Shown here in pieces: positions 1 to 8,100 of a stretch of 40,176 nt of DNA (its first letter is position 1; each line of letters opens with the position of its first letter). The notes under the pieces are model-generated. The model was not told where the DNA came from. It did not search any database and saw only the letters and a list, made by a program, of their open reading frames with translations. The position numbers and the translations under genes are program-made. Source of the stretch: Actinomycetota bacterium (GTDB lineage: Bacteria; Actinomycetota; Acidimicrobiia; Acidimicrobiales; Ilumatobacteraceae); the NCBI GenBank assembly GCA_009702755.1, contig WLHL01000012.1:1-40176 (forward strand), written 5' to 3'.

Positions 1-1933
1 CGATGTTGCTGGCTTCGCCCAGACCGAAACTATTCACGGCACGAACTCGTACTTGATACGTCACGCCACCAGTCGGAACAGTCAGAGTTGCCGATGTCGA
101 TGTTGTGACTGAATCAGCAAAACGTGTCCAGGTTGTACCTGAGTCTGTTGATGTCTCGATCGCATAATCAGTGATTGTGAATCCGCCATTCGAGAGCGGA
201 GATTGCCACGACAATGTCAACTTCATACGACCAGCGACAGCAGTGAGTGCGCGTGGCGCGCCCGCAACACCTGCATACACCGGAGTGACAGTGGCGATGG
301 AGGAAGCCGCACCACGTCCAACGGCATTGACTGCAGAGACCCTGAATTGGTATTGCGTTCCATTGGTAAGACCTGTGACAGTTGCAGTCGTCGAAACTGA
401 TACGCCGTCGGCGAACGTGGTCCACACGAGAGCATTACTGCCTGCGCTGGTCGTCGCATATTCAACGACATAGTCAGTAACTGCTTCGCCACCATTGAAG
501 GACGGAGCCACCCACGACAATCGAGCAGATTGGTTATACCCAATGCCAGTCAGAGAGCTCGGTGCAGCCGGAGCACTGTTTGGTGCAGGTTCAAAACTGG
601 TGGAAAGAACAAGACGGTTTGCGGTTCCTGCTCCAGCATTCGAGATGATTCCGCGCGTGGCTGCGTTGTTGATCGCATTGCTTACTGCTGCCGGAGCTGC
701 AGTCCGATTCTGCTGCAAATACAGAGCAACGACACCCGCAACGTGAGGTGCAGCCATCGATGTGCCTGACATGGAAGCAAGTGCGGTTGGCGAGGAGATA
801 CCTGCAGACGTAATGGACTGTCCAGGTGCAAACAAGTCAACACACCGGCCCCAGTTAGAAAATGATGAACGAGCATCCATCAGATTTGATGCAGCAACAG
901 TGATTGCACTGGGCGCACTGGAGGGCGAATAGGAGCATGCATCCGCATTGGAGTTACCCGCTGCAACAACCATCGAAATGCCATCGGCAACTGCGCGGTC
1001 AATGGCGCTGTTCAACGAAGGACTAAACCCACCACCGATACTCAAGTTGGCAACTGCAGGAACTCCTGCTGCATGATGGCCGACCATCCAGTCAATTCCG
1101 GCGATAACGCCAGACGTAGAACCACTGCCTGAACAAGAAAGAACGCGAACAGGGACAATCGAAACATCTTTGGCGACACCGTGTGTTGAACCACCGACAG
1201 TTCCCGCAACATGCGTACCGTGCCCATGGCAGTCGGTTGTGCCTTTGCCGTCGACAATCGCTGTGAAACCGTTCGTGACGCGATTCTCGAATTGTGTGTG
1301 AGTTGCAAGCACACCGGTGTCAACGATGTACGACGTCACACCACTTCCAGTTGCAGTGAAGTTGTACTGAGCATTAAGTGGAAGCCCGCGCTGATCAATG
1401 CGGTCAAGGCCCCATGTTGCATTCAGTTGAGGAGACGCAACATCGGTGTTCACCGCAACAACAGTGTCTGGCTCGATGCCGATGACATTGGGGTTATCGC
1501 GAAGACTTGCAAGATCATCGTCAGAAAGATCAGCAACGAATCCGTCGATTGCGCTCGAGAAGGTTGCACGCACACCCACACTGAGCGTGCTTGCTGCGAT
1601 ACCAACAGCAGAATTGGACGCGAAGCGAACGATGTATCGACCAGGGATTACTTCCCCCGCCGCTACATCAGTCGGAACTGTGAGGCCGGCGACAACCGCA
1701 TCAGATTCATCACTGACAGAAATCTCACGGTCACGCGACACGAGGCGAACGTCTGGGTCGGATGCAACATCGTTGAGTTCCGAGGCTGTGAGGCTCTCCA
1801 CCTCGACCGTGCCGTCACGGTTCACGATGACGTAATCAGCGGTGGCGGCCATTGCCGAAGTGGGCAGAACTACTGCGCCCGAAAGCACCAGAGTGCCCGC
1901 GACGACGGTGCGGGACAAGAAGGAAAATCTCAC
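1..1933 (-). CDS. Secreted subtilisin-like serine protease (S8A, proteinase K type) with fibronectin III domains, 3' end outside window
   Basis: Reading the minus strand from a GTG at 1933 gives 644 open codons running off the window edge, so the C-terminus is missing. Residues 1-30 form a signal peptide (basic start, hydrophobic core, small residues before the probable cut). Residues about 98-161 resemble an inhibitor I9 propeptide. The peptidase domain carries the complete S8 triad: D205 in IVDTGV, H238 in HGTHVAG and S392 in GTSMAAPH. Two fibronectin type III domains follow, from about 450 and about 550, with typical AVNAVG and AVNSFG ends. It is most likely exported, self-processed and used to degrade extracellular protein. 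The only in-frame start after the upstream stop is this GTG. It lies 39 bases downstream of the DUF554 gene on the same strand but has its own TAGGCT box. The family is certain; substrate and total length are unknown. Confidence 0.93.
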   Translation of the reverse strand, partial: MRFSFLSRTVVAGTLVLSGAVVLPTSAMAATADYVIVNRDGTVEVESLTASELNDVASDPDVRLVSRDREISVSDESDAVVAGLTVPTDVAAGEVIPGRYIVRFASNSAVGIAASTLSVGVRATFSSAIDGFVADLSDDDLASLRDNPNVIGIEPDTVVAVNTDVASPQLNATWGLDRIDQRGLPLNAQYNFTATGSGVTSYIVDTGVLATHTQFENRVTNGFTAIVDGKGTTDCHGHGTHVAGTVGGSTHGVAKDVSIVPVRVLSCSGSGSTSGVIAGIDWMVGHHAAGVPAVANLSIGGGFSPSLNSAIDRAVADGISMVVAAGNSNADACSYSPSSAPSAITVAASNLMDARSSFSNWGRCVDLFAPGQSITSAGISSPTALASMSGTSMAAPHVAGVVALYLQQNRTAAPAAVSNAINNAATRGIISNAGAGTANRLVLSTSFEPAPNSAPAAPSSLTGIGYNQSARLSWVAPSFNGGEAVTDYVVEYATTSAGSNALVWTTFADGVSVSTTATVTGLTNGTQYQFRVSAVNAVGRGAASSIATVTPVYAGVAGAPRALTAVAGRMKLTLSWQSPLSNGGFTITDYAIETSTDSGTTWTRFADSVTTSTSATLTVPTGGVTYQVRVRAVNSFGLGEASNI

Positions 1934-1939
1934 TCCATG

Positions 1940-1945
1940 AGCCTA
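1940..1945 (-). promoter_or_regulatory. Probable -10 box of the S8 protease gene
   Basis: TAGGCT lies six bases before the GTG start, the layout expected of a leaderless transcript. It lies inside a run of CCTAG-type repeats (1943-1971). No clear -35 box is visible. Confidence 0.4.
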
Positions 1946-1972
1946 GGACACCTAGGTATATAGGTACTAGGG

Positions 1973-2668
1973 CTATCGGGCGAAAAACGCTACAAGAACC
2001 GGTGTAATCACTAATCCGGGCAATAAAGAGCCCAATTTGATCTTCTTGATCTCCAGCAAATTGATGCCGATGGCCAACACGCTGAATCCGCCAGCAGCGA
2101 AAAGTTCTATGCGCATGCGGTCCGTCAGCAAAGAGTCAAGACCTGTTCCGCCCAATGTCAAGAGCCCCTGCACGACGAAAACGCTGACTGCGCTGAACGC
2201 TGCACCAATGCCATAGGCCGCCACAAAGATGATCGACATGAATCCATCGAGGGTTCCCTTGATGTTGTAGAGCTGCGGTGTCTTGCCACTGGCATCTTCG
2301 ATAGCGCCCAAAATTGTCATGGGCCCGATGCAAAACAACAGAGTGGCAGTGACAAAGCCTTGAACAAATCTGCTCTCGTCTCCGCCATTCTTCGCAAAAC
2401 GATTCTTCAGGAATGACCCGACCGATTCGAGTCGTTCCTCAATCTTGAGCAACTCACCAACGATTGCACCCAGTGTCATACCGACAAGTGGGAATACCAG
2501 GTTGTGCGTGTCCATGACATTGTCGATTCCCATCACCAATGTGGCGAGGCCAATCACTTGCACGACGATGACGCGAATGTTTTCTGGAATGCGGTGCCCA
2601 ATGAAGTACCCAACACTGCCACCGACCAAAACAGTGGCCGTATTTATCAGTGTTCCTAAACCGCGCAC
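1973..2668 (-). CDS. DUF554 family integral membrane protein
   Basis: This 231-residue protein is strongly hydrophobic, with about six or seven membrane segments. It opens with GTLINTATVLVGGSVGYFIG, the pattern seen at the start of DUF554 (YdfK-like) proteins, followed by the conserved stretch GIDNVMDT and an acidic loop around residues 75-95. The family is thought to be a transporter or channel, but no substrate is established. The start is GTG, six bases after a TAGCGT box. The gene is divergent from the aldose epimerase and followed 39 bases later by the secreted protease. No functional link with either neighbour is evident. Confidence 0.85.
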   Translation of the reverse strand: MRGLGTLINTATVLVGGSVGYFIGHRIPENIRVIVVQVIGLATLVMGIDNVMDTHNLVFPLVGMTLGAIVGELLKIEERLESVGSFLKNRFAKNGGDESRFVQGFVTATLLFCIGPMTILGAIEDASGKTPQLYNIKGTLDGFMSIIFVAAYGIGAAFSAVSVFVVQGLLTLGGTGLDSLLTDRMRIELFAAGGFSVLAIGINLLEIKKIKLGSLLPGLVITPVLVAFFAR

Positions 2669-2674
2669 ATTTCT

Positions 2675-2680
2675 ACGCTA
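2675..2680 (-). promoter_or_regulatory. Probable -10 box of the DUF554 gene (leaderless)
   Basis: On the minus strand TAGCGT is followed by six bases and the GTG start at 2668. The first base of the transcript would therefore lie at or next to the start codon. Confidence 0.4.
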
Positions 2681-2700
2681 CCGAGTTCAGCTGCAGTGGC

Positions 2701-2706
2701 TATCGT
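2701..2706 (+). promoter_or_regulatory. Probable -10 box of the aldose epimerase gene (leaderless)
   Basis: TATCGT lies seven bases before a GTG codon at 2714. The same hexamer at the same distance precedes the HAD hydrolase start (27765). This is the main reason for choosing the 2714 start. Confidence 0.4.
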
Positions 2707-2713
2707 CCATGAC

Positions 2714-3481
2714 GTGCCACTTACGTCTCTTGCGCAGAGCAATATGTCCGTTGTTATTGATTCTGATGATGGTGCACGGGTTACATCGTTCCGTGTTCAC
2801 GGCTCAGAGATCTTGACCGCCCACGATGACGACCCATTCAACTGGGGGCTGTATCCCATGGTCCCCTACGCAGGTCGAGTCCGTCATGCGACATTTTCAT
2901 TCAGTGGAAAGTCCTATGACTTACCCGTCGTCACGAATGGACACGCACTACACGGAACAGTGATGCACGAAACGTGGTCTCTTCTCGATGCCACGGAATC
3001 GGTTGCAGTGTTCGAAACCTCGCTCGGTGCGAACTGGCCATTCAGTGGAACATGCACTCATCGCATTGCAGTGCTTCCTGATCGACTTCGATGCGAACTC
3101 TCAGTGACTGCGCACGACGACATGCCGGTTCAACTTGGGTGGCACCCGTGGTTTCACCAAGGAATTGCACACACCGACTTCAACGCCATGTTGATGCGAG
3201 ATGATGAAGGAATCGCGGCCACAGAGCGCACAACGCCGGCAACGCACAACATCGACGATTGTTTTCTTGAGCCCAATGCATGGCCACGAGTTGTTGTCGG
3301 AGACACCACATTAGAGATTGCGAGTGATTGCCCATTTTGGGTTCGCTATGACGCACCATCAGGTGATGTGTGTATCGAACCGCAATCAGGGCCGCCCAAC
3401 GGCATCAACGATGCACCGCTTGTTCTGAAGGCCGGCGAGACATTTAGTCGCTGGATGGAAATCCGAGTTCTTCCGAACTAG
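2714..3481 (+). CDS. Aldose 1-epimerase (galactose mutarotase-like) family protein
   Basis: The 255-residue product has the landmarks of aldose 1-epimerases: NWGLYPMVPYAGRVR near the N-terminus, the active-site region NGHALHGTVM, the WHPWF motif and the glutamate-containing VCIEPQSGPPNGIN near the C-terminus. Such enzymes interconvert alpha and beta anomers of hexoses in the cytoplasm, so it may feed beta-galactose products into the galactokinase encoded about 11 kb away. It could also act on another sugar or on hexose 6-phosphates. The start is uncertain: an upstream GTG (2696) and an ATG (2744) are in frame. The GTG at 2714 is preferred for its TATCGT box. The stop codon overlaps the stop of the convergent downstream gene in the shared bases CTAG. 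Confidence 0.85.
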   Translation: MPLTSLAQSNMSVVIDSDDGARVTSFRVHGSEILTAHDDDPFNWGLYPMVPYAGRVRHATFSFSGKSYDLPVVTNGHALHGTVMHETWSLLDATESVAVFETSLGANWPFSGTCTHRIAVLPDRLRCELSVTAHDDMPVQLGWHPWFHQGIAHTDFNAMLMRDDEGIAATERTTPATHNIDDCFLEPNAWPRVVVGDTTLEIASDCPFWVRYDAPSGDVCIEPQSGPPNGINDAPLVLKAGETFSRWMEIRVLPN

Positions 3482-4353
3482 ACATCCCACTTCGCACGCA
3501 TACGACGTAATGCTTGCGAGCGAATGTCATTCCAGGTTCCGCCCACAATGTTGCGAACAGTGCCTAAAGACGGCACTTTTTCGCTGTGGTTCACGGTTGA
3601 GCGCCACTGATCAAACTGATGGCTTGCACCACGAAAAGCCGTGTCACGCAGGAAACGCTCCACGTAATTCAAAAGGTCATCTTCTGTCCACGTGCGTTCA
3701 TAGTTGGAACGCAATGGCTCACCGCTGGTGACACCGACTTCGTTACACGCTGTTGTCCATGAACCAAAGAGCTGAACAATGCGCGCAACGCTCGGACCTT
3801 TCACACGGCCTTCACGCAACAGTGCGGTGTAGCTCTGATGACTCAATGGTTTCGCCATCAGGCTTGCAGCAAGAAGTGCAGCACGAGCGCGATCACGAGA
3901 GGCAACAATCGCGTCGCTTTCGATGCGCACTGTTGGTTGCACCAATTCATCGGCGCCAAGAATCAACCAATCGACCGGGCGCGCCGCTGCAGTTACATCG
4001 GTGAGTGGCGCGTTCAATGCTTCTGCGATTTCTTCCAGCGTGACACCAGGCTTGTCTTGCAGATAGCGCGAGATCTGCATCGTCATTTCGCTGCGACGCT
4101 CTGCCTTTGTCGGTCCGCGCCGTGCTCGAGTGCGCACAGGCGCCGCCGTGGGGTGTGCCTCACCATTGAACGAGGGAGCCGGTGTCTGGGCAATCGGTGT
4201 CGTCGCGGGCACCCCAGCAAAACGCACCACAAATTCGCCCAGTGTCCGTACGTGCTCACGGCTGACCGAATTGTCGACGCCTACCAAGCCCAATTCCCGC
4301 AGGGCCCACACCGTGGAAGCTGGTAATTCATTGATGGAAAGGCGCTCTGACAC
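3478..4353 (-). CDS. Protein with homing-endonuclease-associated (HNH_repeat-like) repeats
   Basis: The product has 291 residues. The C-terminal half contains two related segments of the type annotated as homing endonuclease associated repeat. The first includes KGPSVARIVQLFGSWTTAC (roughly residues 185-205); the second starts at WTEDDLLNYVERFL and ends with VPSLGTVRNIVGGTWNDIR. In that family the helical units are thought to bind DNA. A segment near residues 88-140 (TLEEIAEALNAPLTDV) resembles a winged helix. No HNH, GIY-YIG or LAGLIDADG catalytic motif is present, so a stand-alone DNA-binding protein is more likely than a nuclease. GTG at 4353 was chosen because TACTGT lies eight bases upstream; a TTG at 4359 is also possible. 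The stop overlaps that of the convergent epimerase gene. Function unknown. Confidence 0.6.
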   Translation of the reverse strand: MSERLSINELPASTVWALRELGLVGVDNSVSREHVRTLGEFVVRFAGVPATTPIAQTPAPSFNGEAHPTAAPVRTRARRGPTKAERRSEMTMQISRYLQDKPGVTLEEIAEALNAPLTDVTAAARPVDWLILGADELVQPTVRIESDAIVASRDRARAALLAASLMAKPLSHQSYTALLREGRVKGPSVARIVQLFGSWTTACNEVGVTSGEPLRSNYERTWTEDDLLNYVERFLRDTAFRGASHQFDQWRSTVNHSEKVPSLGTVRNIVGGTWNDIRSQALRRMRAKWDV

Positions 4354-4361
4354 AGCCAAAG

Positions 4362-4367
4362 ACAGTA
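4362..4367 (-). promoter_or_regulatory. Probable -10 box of the HNH_repeat-like gene
   Basis: TACTGT on the minus strand is followed by eight bases and a GTG at 4353. It sits in the 67-base gap after the peptidase gene, which suggests separate transcription. Confidence 0.35.
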
Positions 4368-4426
4368 CCCGCTATCGAAGGAATAGTTAGCTAGCGAAAG
4401 CCAACCCCGCTATTCCATGCACATTT

Positions 4427-6331
4427 CTATTTTGATGGAGGCCAGAAATAGAGGGCTACCAAGATTGTTCCTTTCGGCAGTTCCCCATCTGGTTCATACA
4501 TGCCGCTCTTTGCGAGTGAATCGGGAGTTTCGACCCATACCCCAAGCAATGCGTTCTCATCTGTTGCTGATTGGAACCACTGAGGTGCCATGGATGGATC
4601 CTCACTTGTTGACCCCTCAAAGGCAAATCCATTTTTTGTCAACTGACGAGCGACAGAAGCAAACACCGAGGTCTGCGAGCCTGGAATTGCACGGTATCGA
4701 GCGAAGGCATCTACAGAGTCAATCGAGAAGTAGTAGTTGCCCAACTCGGTGTCAACATTTGTTCCACCAATGTTCCTGATGGCTGTGTCCCACCATGAAG
4801 GTTCGGCAACCGGCACGTCGGGCTTACACACAGTTCCCTTCTTGGGCAGTTTCTTCTTGGTGAAGAGATCTTTAGCTATGAGATCCACGCATCGTTGAAC
4901 AAGAATTTGGGAGTGACCTTCACCAGTTGATGCAACCAGCACAGCCTTGTCACCCATGTTCGCCGTCATCTCTTCAGACCAACGAAAAGGCGTTGCCGGA
5001 TCATTCTTTCCACCAATGACAACGATCGGGGCTGAACCAGAGAAATTGATATTCAAAAGTTTGGGTTTTCCAAATGCCTCTTCGCATGAGGGCTCCGCGA
5101 TGCCTTCAACGGTCATTCCTTGCGAGTACCACGGAGCCTTTGATTGCAATGTCTCCATTACTGCCTGAGGGTCACTCGGAACATCGTTGTCAAAACCGCT
5201 GGCACAACGAATGATGTAACCCGAATCGCTCTGCGAATCGTATGTTCCGTCGATATTGCGTCGGTAATACGAATCAGCAAGAGACTGGATCTTTTCGCCC
5301 TTTCCATCGCGAACATCTGCGAGCGCTTCGGCAAGAAACTTCCATTCACTCTCCGAATACAGCGCTGATTTTGTACCGGTGTTAAGGACATTGTGGTTTA
5401 CATCACGTCCATCTGAAGTGAATATTGACTTCTTATCCAACTCTTTATACAGAACATTCCATTCTGACTTCACATCTTTCGATGCGAATGCGCACTCATT
5501 GTCTTCCTTCTCGCACCACTTCACCCAGTTATCGAATGCCTTTTCAAAACCGATGGCTTGCGTTGTGTACTGCTGTTCCACGGTGTCGCCGGAAGGATCA
5601 AAAGCCCCGTCAAGCAACATTGTTTCCACTCGAGAAGGGAACAACGTGGCGTATATGCCACCCAGATATGTTCCATATGAGATTCCCAGATAGTTCAGTT
5701 TCTCAAAACCCATACCAATGCGAATGAGATCCATATCGCGTGCAGTGAATTCCGTGGAGTATTGAACTACTGAAAGTCCATTCTTTTCTGTGCACGCATC
5801 GTCGTAAGAATCCGCACGACCATCAATCTTCTTCTCTTCTGGAGTATCAGGTGTGTCGTCGTAATACGTATAGGTGTCCTGCTCTTTGTCAGTCCAGCAA
5901 CGCAAACCATTGGATCTGTCGACGCCTCGAGGATCAAAACCGACTAGGTCAAACTTCTCAAGTCCAAGGTCGGTGACGAGGTCTTCACCCGCATTCGCTA
6001 CGAAATCAAAACCGGACCCGCCAGGGCCACCGGGGTTGGTGAGAATGATTCCCTTGGGCTTTCCCTCACTGGCGGGGATACGAACCAATGCGATATCCAA
6101 TGTCTTGCCAGTCGCATTGCGGTAGTCGAGTGGCACGGCGACGAAGCCACACTCAAAAGGCGCTTCAGGCGCATCCTTGCCTTCGCATGTCGACCACTCG
6201 ATGGTTTTCTCGAATGAACTCACATCATCGACAGGAGCTGCCGTACCGGAATCTGAAGAACCACAGCCCACCAAAGTGGCCAGCAAAGCCAATGAAATAG
6301 CCATCTTGGTTGCTTTACGGGACTTTCTCAT
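4427..6331 (-). CDS. Lipoprotein alpha/beta hydrolase of the tripeptidyl-aminopeptidase (TAP) type
   Basis: The 634-residue product begins with a lipoprotein signal ending in LVGCGSS, so it is probably anchored outside the membrane through a lipidated cysteine near residue 23. The hydrolase fold has an oxyanion stretch NPGGPGGSG, the nucleophile S218 in GISYGTYLGG, D444 in GGKNDPATP and H473 in GEGHSQ, matching Streptomyces SlpD/SlpE and TAP proteases (S33 family). These release short peptides from protein N-termini. Cysteine residues around the lid (DNECAF, IIRCASG, PSCEEAF) may form disulfides, as in secreted relatives. About 120 residues after the usual TAP C-terminal domain have no assignment. 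With the S8 protease nearby, an extracellular protein-feeding role is plausible. It is divergent from the sirohaem operon. Confidence 0.9.
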   Translation of the reverse strand: MRKSRKATKMAISLALLATLVGCGSSDSGTAAPVDDVSSFEKTIEWSTCEGKDAPEAPFECGFVAVPLDYRNATGKTLDIALVRIPASEGKPKGIILTNPGGPGGSGFDFVANAGEDLVTDLGLEKFDLVGFDPRGVDRSNGLRCWTDKEQDTYTYYDDTPDTPEEKKIDGRADSYDDACTEKNGLSVVQYSTEFTARDMDLIRIGMGFEKLNYLGISYGTYLGGIYATLFPSRVETMLLDGAFDPSGDTVEQQYTTQAIGFEKAFDNWVKWCEKEDNECAFASKDVKSEWNVLYKELDKKSIFTSDGRDVNHNVLNTGTKSALYSESEWKFLAEALADVRDGKGEKIQSLADSYYRRNIDGTYDSQSDSGYIIRCASGFDNDVPSDPQAVMETLQSKAPWYSQGMTVEGIAEPSCEEAFGKPKLLNINFSGSAPIVVIGGKNDPATPFRWSEEMTANMGDKAVLVASTGEGHSQILVQRCVDLIAKDLFTKKKLPKKGTVCKPDVPVAEPSWWDTAIRNIGGTNVDTELGNYYFSIDSVDAFARYRAIPGSQTSVFASVARQLTKNGFAFEGSTSEDPSMAPQWFQSATDENALLGVWVETPDSLAKSGMYEPDGELPKGTILVALYFWPPSK

Positions 6332-6430
6332 GGCCTACCTACTAACTCCGGGACGTTTTCGTCCTTGATAACACACCCGTCCGTCAAGGCGGATTCCCCA
6401 TAAATATGACTGGTTTTGTCAGGTATTGGC

Positions 6431-6436
6431 TAGCCT
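6431..6436 (+). promoter_or_regulatory. Probable -10 box of the sirohaem operon (leaderless)
   Basis: TAGCCT is followed by eight bases and the ATG at 6445. No ribosome binding site lies in between. A weak TGACTG at 6407-6412 could be the -35 box. Confidence 0.4.
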
Positions 6437-6444
6437 CATTCTCT

Positions 6445-7050
6445 ATGCAGTTTCCCGTCAATCTCAACTTGGTCGGACGCCCTGTTCTCGTGGTCGGCGG
6501 CGGACGCATTGCATTCCGCAAAGTGCAACAACTTCTTGCCGCTGGTGGCGATGTCACTGTTCTCGCACCGCAGATCATCGAAGAGTTCAACGACATCCCC
6601 GTCACTCTCATTCATCGCGAATACGCAACCGGTGACGCCGCACAGTTTCGACTCGTCATCACCGCAACAGGTAACACCCCTGTCGACCAAGCCATCTTTG
6701 ATGAGTGCGAAGAACTCGGCATCTGGGTCAACAGTGCCGACGACCCACAGCGTTGCTCCTTTACTCTTCCTGCCGCATTTCGCCGCGGCCCCGTGATGGT
6801 CACGGTGTCTACTGGTGGTGCGAGCCCAGCACTGGCATCATTCCTTCGTTCCGAATTGGAACAACTCATTGGTGAAGAATTCGTTGAGGTGGCAGCGTCT
6901 CTTGCAGCACAGCGTGCGCAGTTTCATTCCAATGGCATCTCCACTGAAGATGTTGACTGGAAGCCCATCATTCGCGAGGCATTGCAACAATCAGCGATTG
7001 AATGCCCTCATCTCATGCAATCACTTGCTCCCGTTGAGGCAACAGCATGA
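6445..7050 (+). CDS. Precorrin-2 dehydrogenase / sirohydrochlorin ferrochelatase-like protein (CysG N-domain, Met8 type)
   Basis: The 201-residue protein begins MQFPVNLNLVGRPVLVVGGG, the usual start of the NAD-dependent precorrin-2 dehydrogenases SirC/Met8/CysGB, with the Rossmann glycine motif at residues 17-23. Later landmarks are WVNSADDPQRCSFTLPA and VSTGGASPALASFLR. It oxidises precorrin-2 to sirohydrochlorin in the cytoplasm. Met8-type members also insert iron, and no separate chelatase gene is visible here. An ATG at 6406 is in frame, but the conserved N-terminus and the TAGCCT box point to 6445. The stop overlaps the next start in ATGA, so translation is probably coupled to the methyltransferase. 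The pathway role is secure; whether it is also the chelatase is open. Confidence 0.92.
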   Translation: MQFPVNLNLVGRPVLVVGGGRIAFRKVQQLLAAGGDVTVLAPQIIEEFNDIPVTLIHREYATGDAAQFRLVITATGNTPVDQAIFDECEELGIWVNSADDPQRCSFTLPAAFRRGPVMVTVSTGGASPALASFLRSELEQLIGEEFVEVAASLAAQRAQFHSNGISTEDVDWKPIIREALQQSAIECPHLMQSLAPVEATA

Positions 7051-7787
7051 CCGTTCATCTCGTTGGCGCTGGTCCTGGTGACCCCGAACTTCTCACAGTG
7101 AAAGCTGCACGTCTCATCGCAGAAGCTGATGTGATCGTGCACGACTACTTGTCGAATAGTTCCATTCTTGAAATGGCAAAGCCAGGCACAGAGTTCATTG
7201 ACGTTGGCAAGAAGCCCGGCAACCCCACACCACAAGAACTCATCAACTCATTGTTGGTGCATCTCGGCGCACAGAATCTCAACGTCGTGCGCCTCAAGGG
7301 TGGCGATCCGTTCGTATTCGGTCGTGGTGGCGAAGAAGCACAAGCTCTGATGGAAGCGCGCATTCCGTTCACTGTTGTTCCTGGCATTACCTCTGCAGTT
7401 GGTGTGCCCGCAGCAGCAGGCATCCCTGTCACGCATCGCAATGTCTCCCCCGCATTCACCGTGGTCACTGGCCATCGTGAATCCGGTGGATCGTCTGCGA
7501 TTGAGTGGGAAGCACTCGCCAAAGTAGGCGGCACCATTGTTGTTCTCATGGGCGTGGCCGAGCGCGCCATCATCGCCCAGCGCCTCATGGATGGTGGTTT
7601 GTCTGCTGATACTCCCGTTGCCGCAGTGCGCTGGGGAACACGCACCGAACAACACACCACACGCACCACATTGGGCCAATTGCATGCGGCTGCATTGAAA
7701 GCGCCGAGCACCATCGTGATCGGTGCAGTTGCTGCGTATGAATTCATCTCGGGCGTTCACGTCGATGCAGTGGTTGCAGGTCAGTAA
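7047..7787 (+). CDS. cobA: Uroporphyrinogen-III C-methyltransferase (SUMT)
   Basis: The 246-residue protein has the full set of SUMT motifs: VGAGPGDPELLT at the N-terminus, VRLKGGDPFVFGRGGEE near residues 82-98, VPGITSAVGVPAAAGIPVTHR and a late APSTIVIGAVA. It transfers two methyl groups from S-adenosylmethionine to uroporphyrinogen III to make precorrin-2, the substrate of the preceding gene product. Length matches stand-alone CobA/SirA enzymes rather than the CysG fusion, so here the CysG activities are split over two adjacent genes. It overlaps the upstream gene by four bases (ATGA) and the downstream gene by one base (TAATG). Sirohaem for the reductase encoded downstream is the obvious purpose; cobalamin synthesis could also draw on it. 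Confidence 0.95.
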   Translation: MTVHLVGAGPGDPELLTVKAARLIAEADVIVHDYLSNSSILEMAKPGTEFIDVGKKPGNPTPQELINSLLVHLGAQNLNVVRLKGGDPFVFGRGGEEAQALMEARIPFTVVPGITSAVGVPAAAGIPVTHRNVSPAFTVVTGHRESGGSSAIEWEALAKVGGTIVVLMGVAERAIIAQRLMDGGLSADTPVAAVRWGTRTEQHTTRTTLGQLHAAALKAPSTIVIGAVAAYEFISGVHVDAVVAGQ

Positions 7788-8041
7788 TGCGTCGCTCCAT
7801 TGATGTTGTGCAAATTGAACTCGGCGATATGCCCGAGGGTTTGGACGACCCGACGCCTGTTGCGTGGACTGTTGCAGTCAGCGACGACTACGACGATGCA
7901 GAACCCCGCGTGCAACTGACCGTGGAGCGCATTGGCGAAGCCGGCGAAGGACTCGTTGCCCATCTCAGTGCCAGCAATGCACGTCGATTACGTAAGGCCC
8001 TCGCGGATGCTCTCCGCGAAGTGGGCGAACCCGCCGAATAA
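7787..8041 (+). CDS. Small acidic protein of unknown function in the sirohaem operon
   Basis: The 84-residue product is not recognised. It is acidic (runs such as SDDYDDAEPR and LGDMPEGLDDP) and appears to be a small alpha/beta protein: two predicted strands around PVAWTVAVS and RVQLTVERIG, then a basic helix SNARRLRKALADALREVG. There are no cysteines, signal peptide or membrane segment. Its ATG shares one base with the cobA stop (TAATG), so it is very likely translated with the operon, and it lies directly before the reductase gene. A role in regulating, protecting or loading the reductase is possible but is inference from position only. Confidence 0.75.
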   Translation: MRRSIDVVQIELGDMPEGLDDPTPVAWTVAVSDDYDDAEPRVQLTVERIGEAGEGLVAHLSASNARRLRKALADALREVGEPAE

Positions 8042-8100
8042 GCCATCAAACAAACCGCCGAATAACTCTCTGAACTAACGAAACATCTCACACAAGGAAC

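Noticed and set aside
1211-1963. Plus-strand open frame of 250 codons
   Set aside because: It is antisense to the S8 protease, whose full catalytic triad reads on the minus strand; the plus-strand product is rich in Cys, His and Arg without domains.
7145-7747. Minus-strand open frame of 200 codons across cobA
   Set aside because: Shadow of the SUMT gene, with Met/Arg/Pro-rich composition and no motifs.
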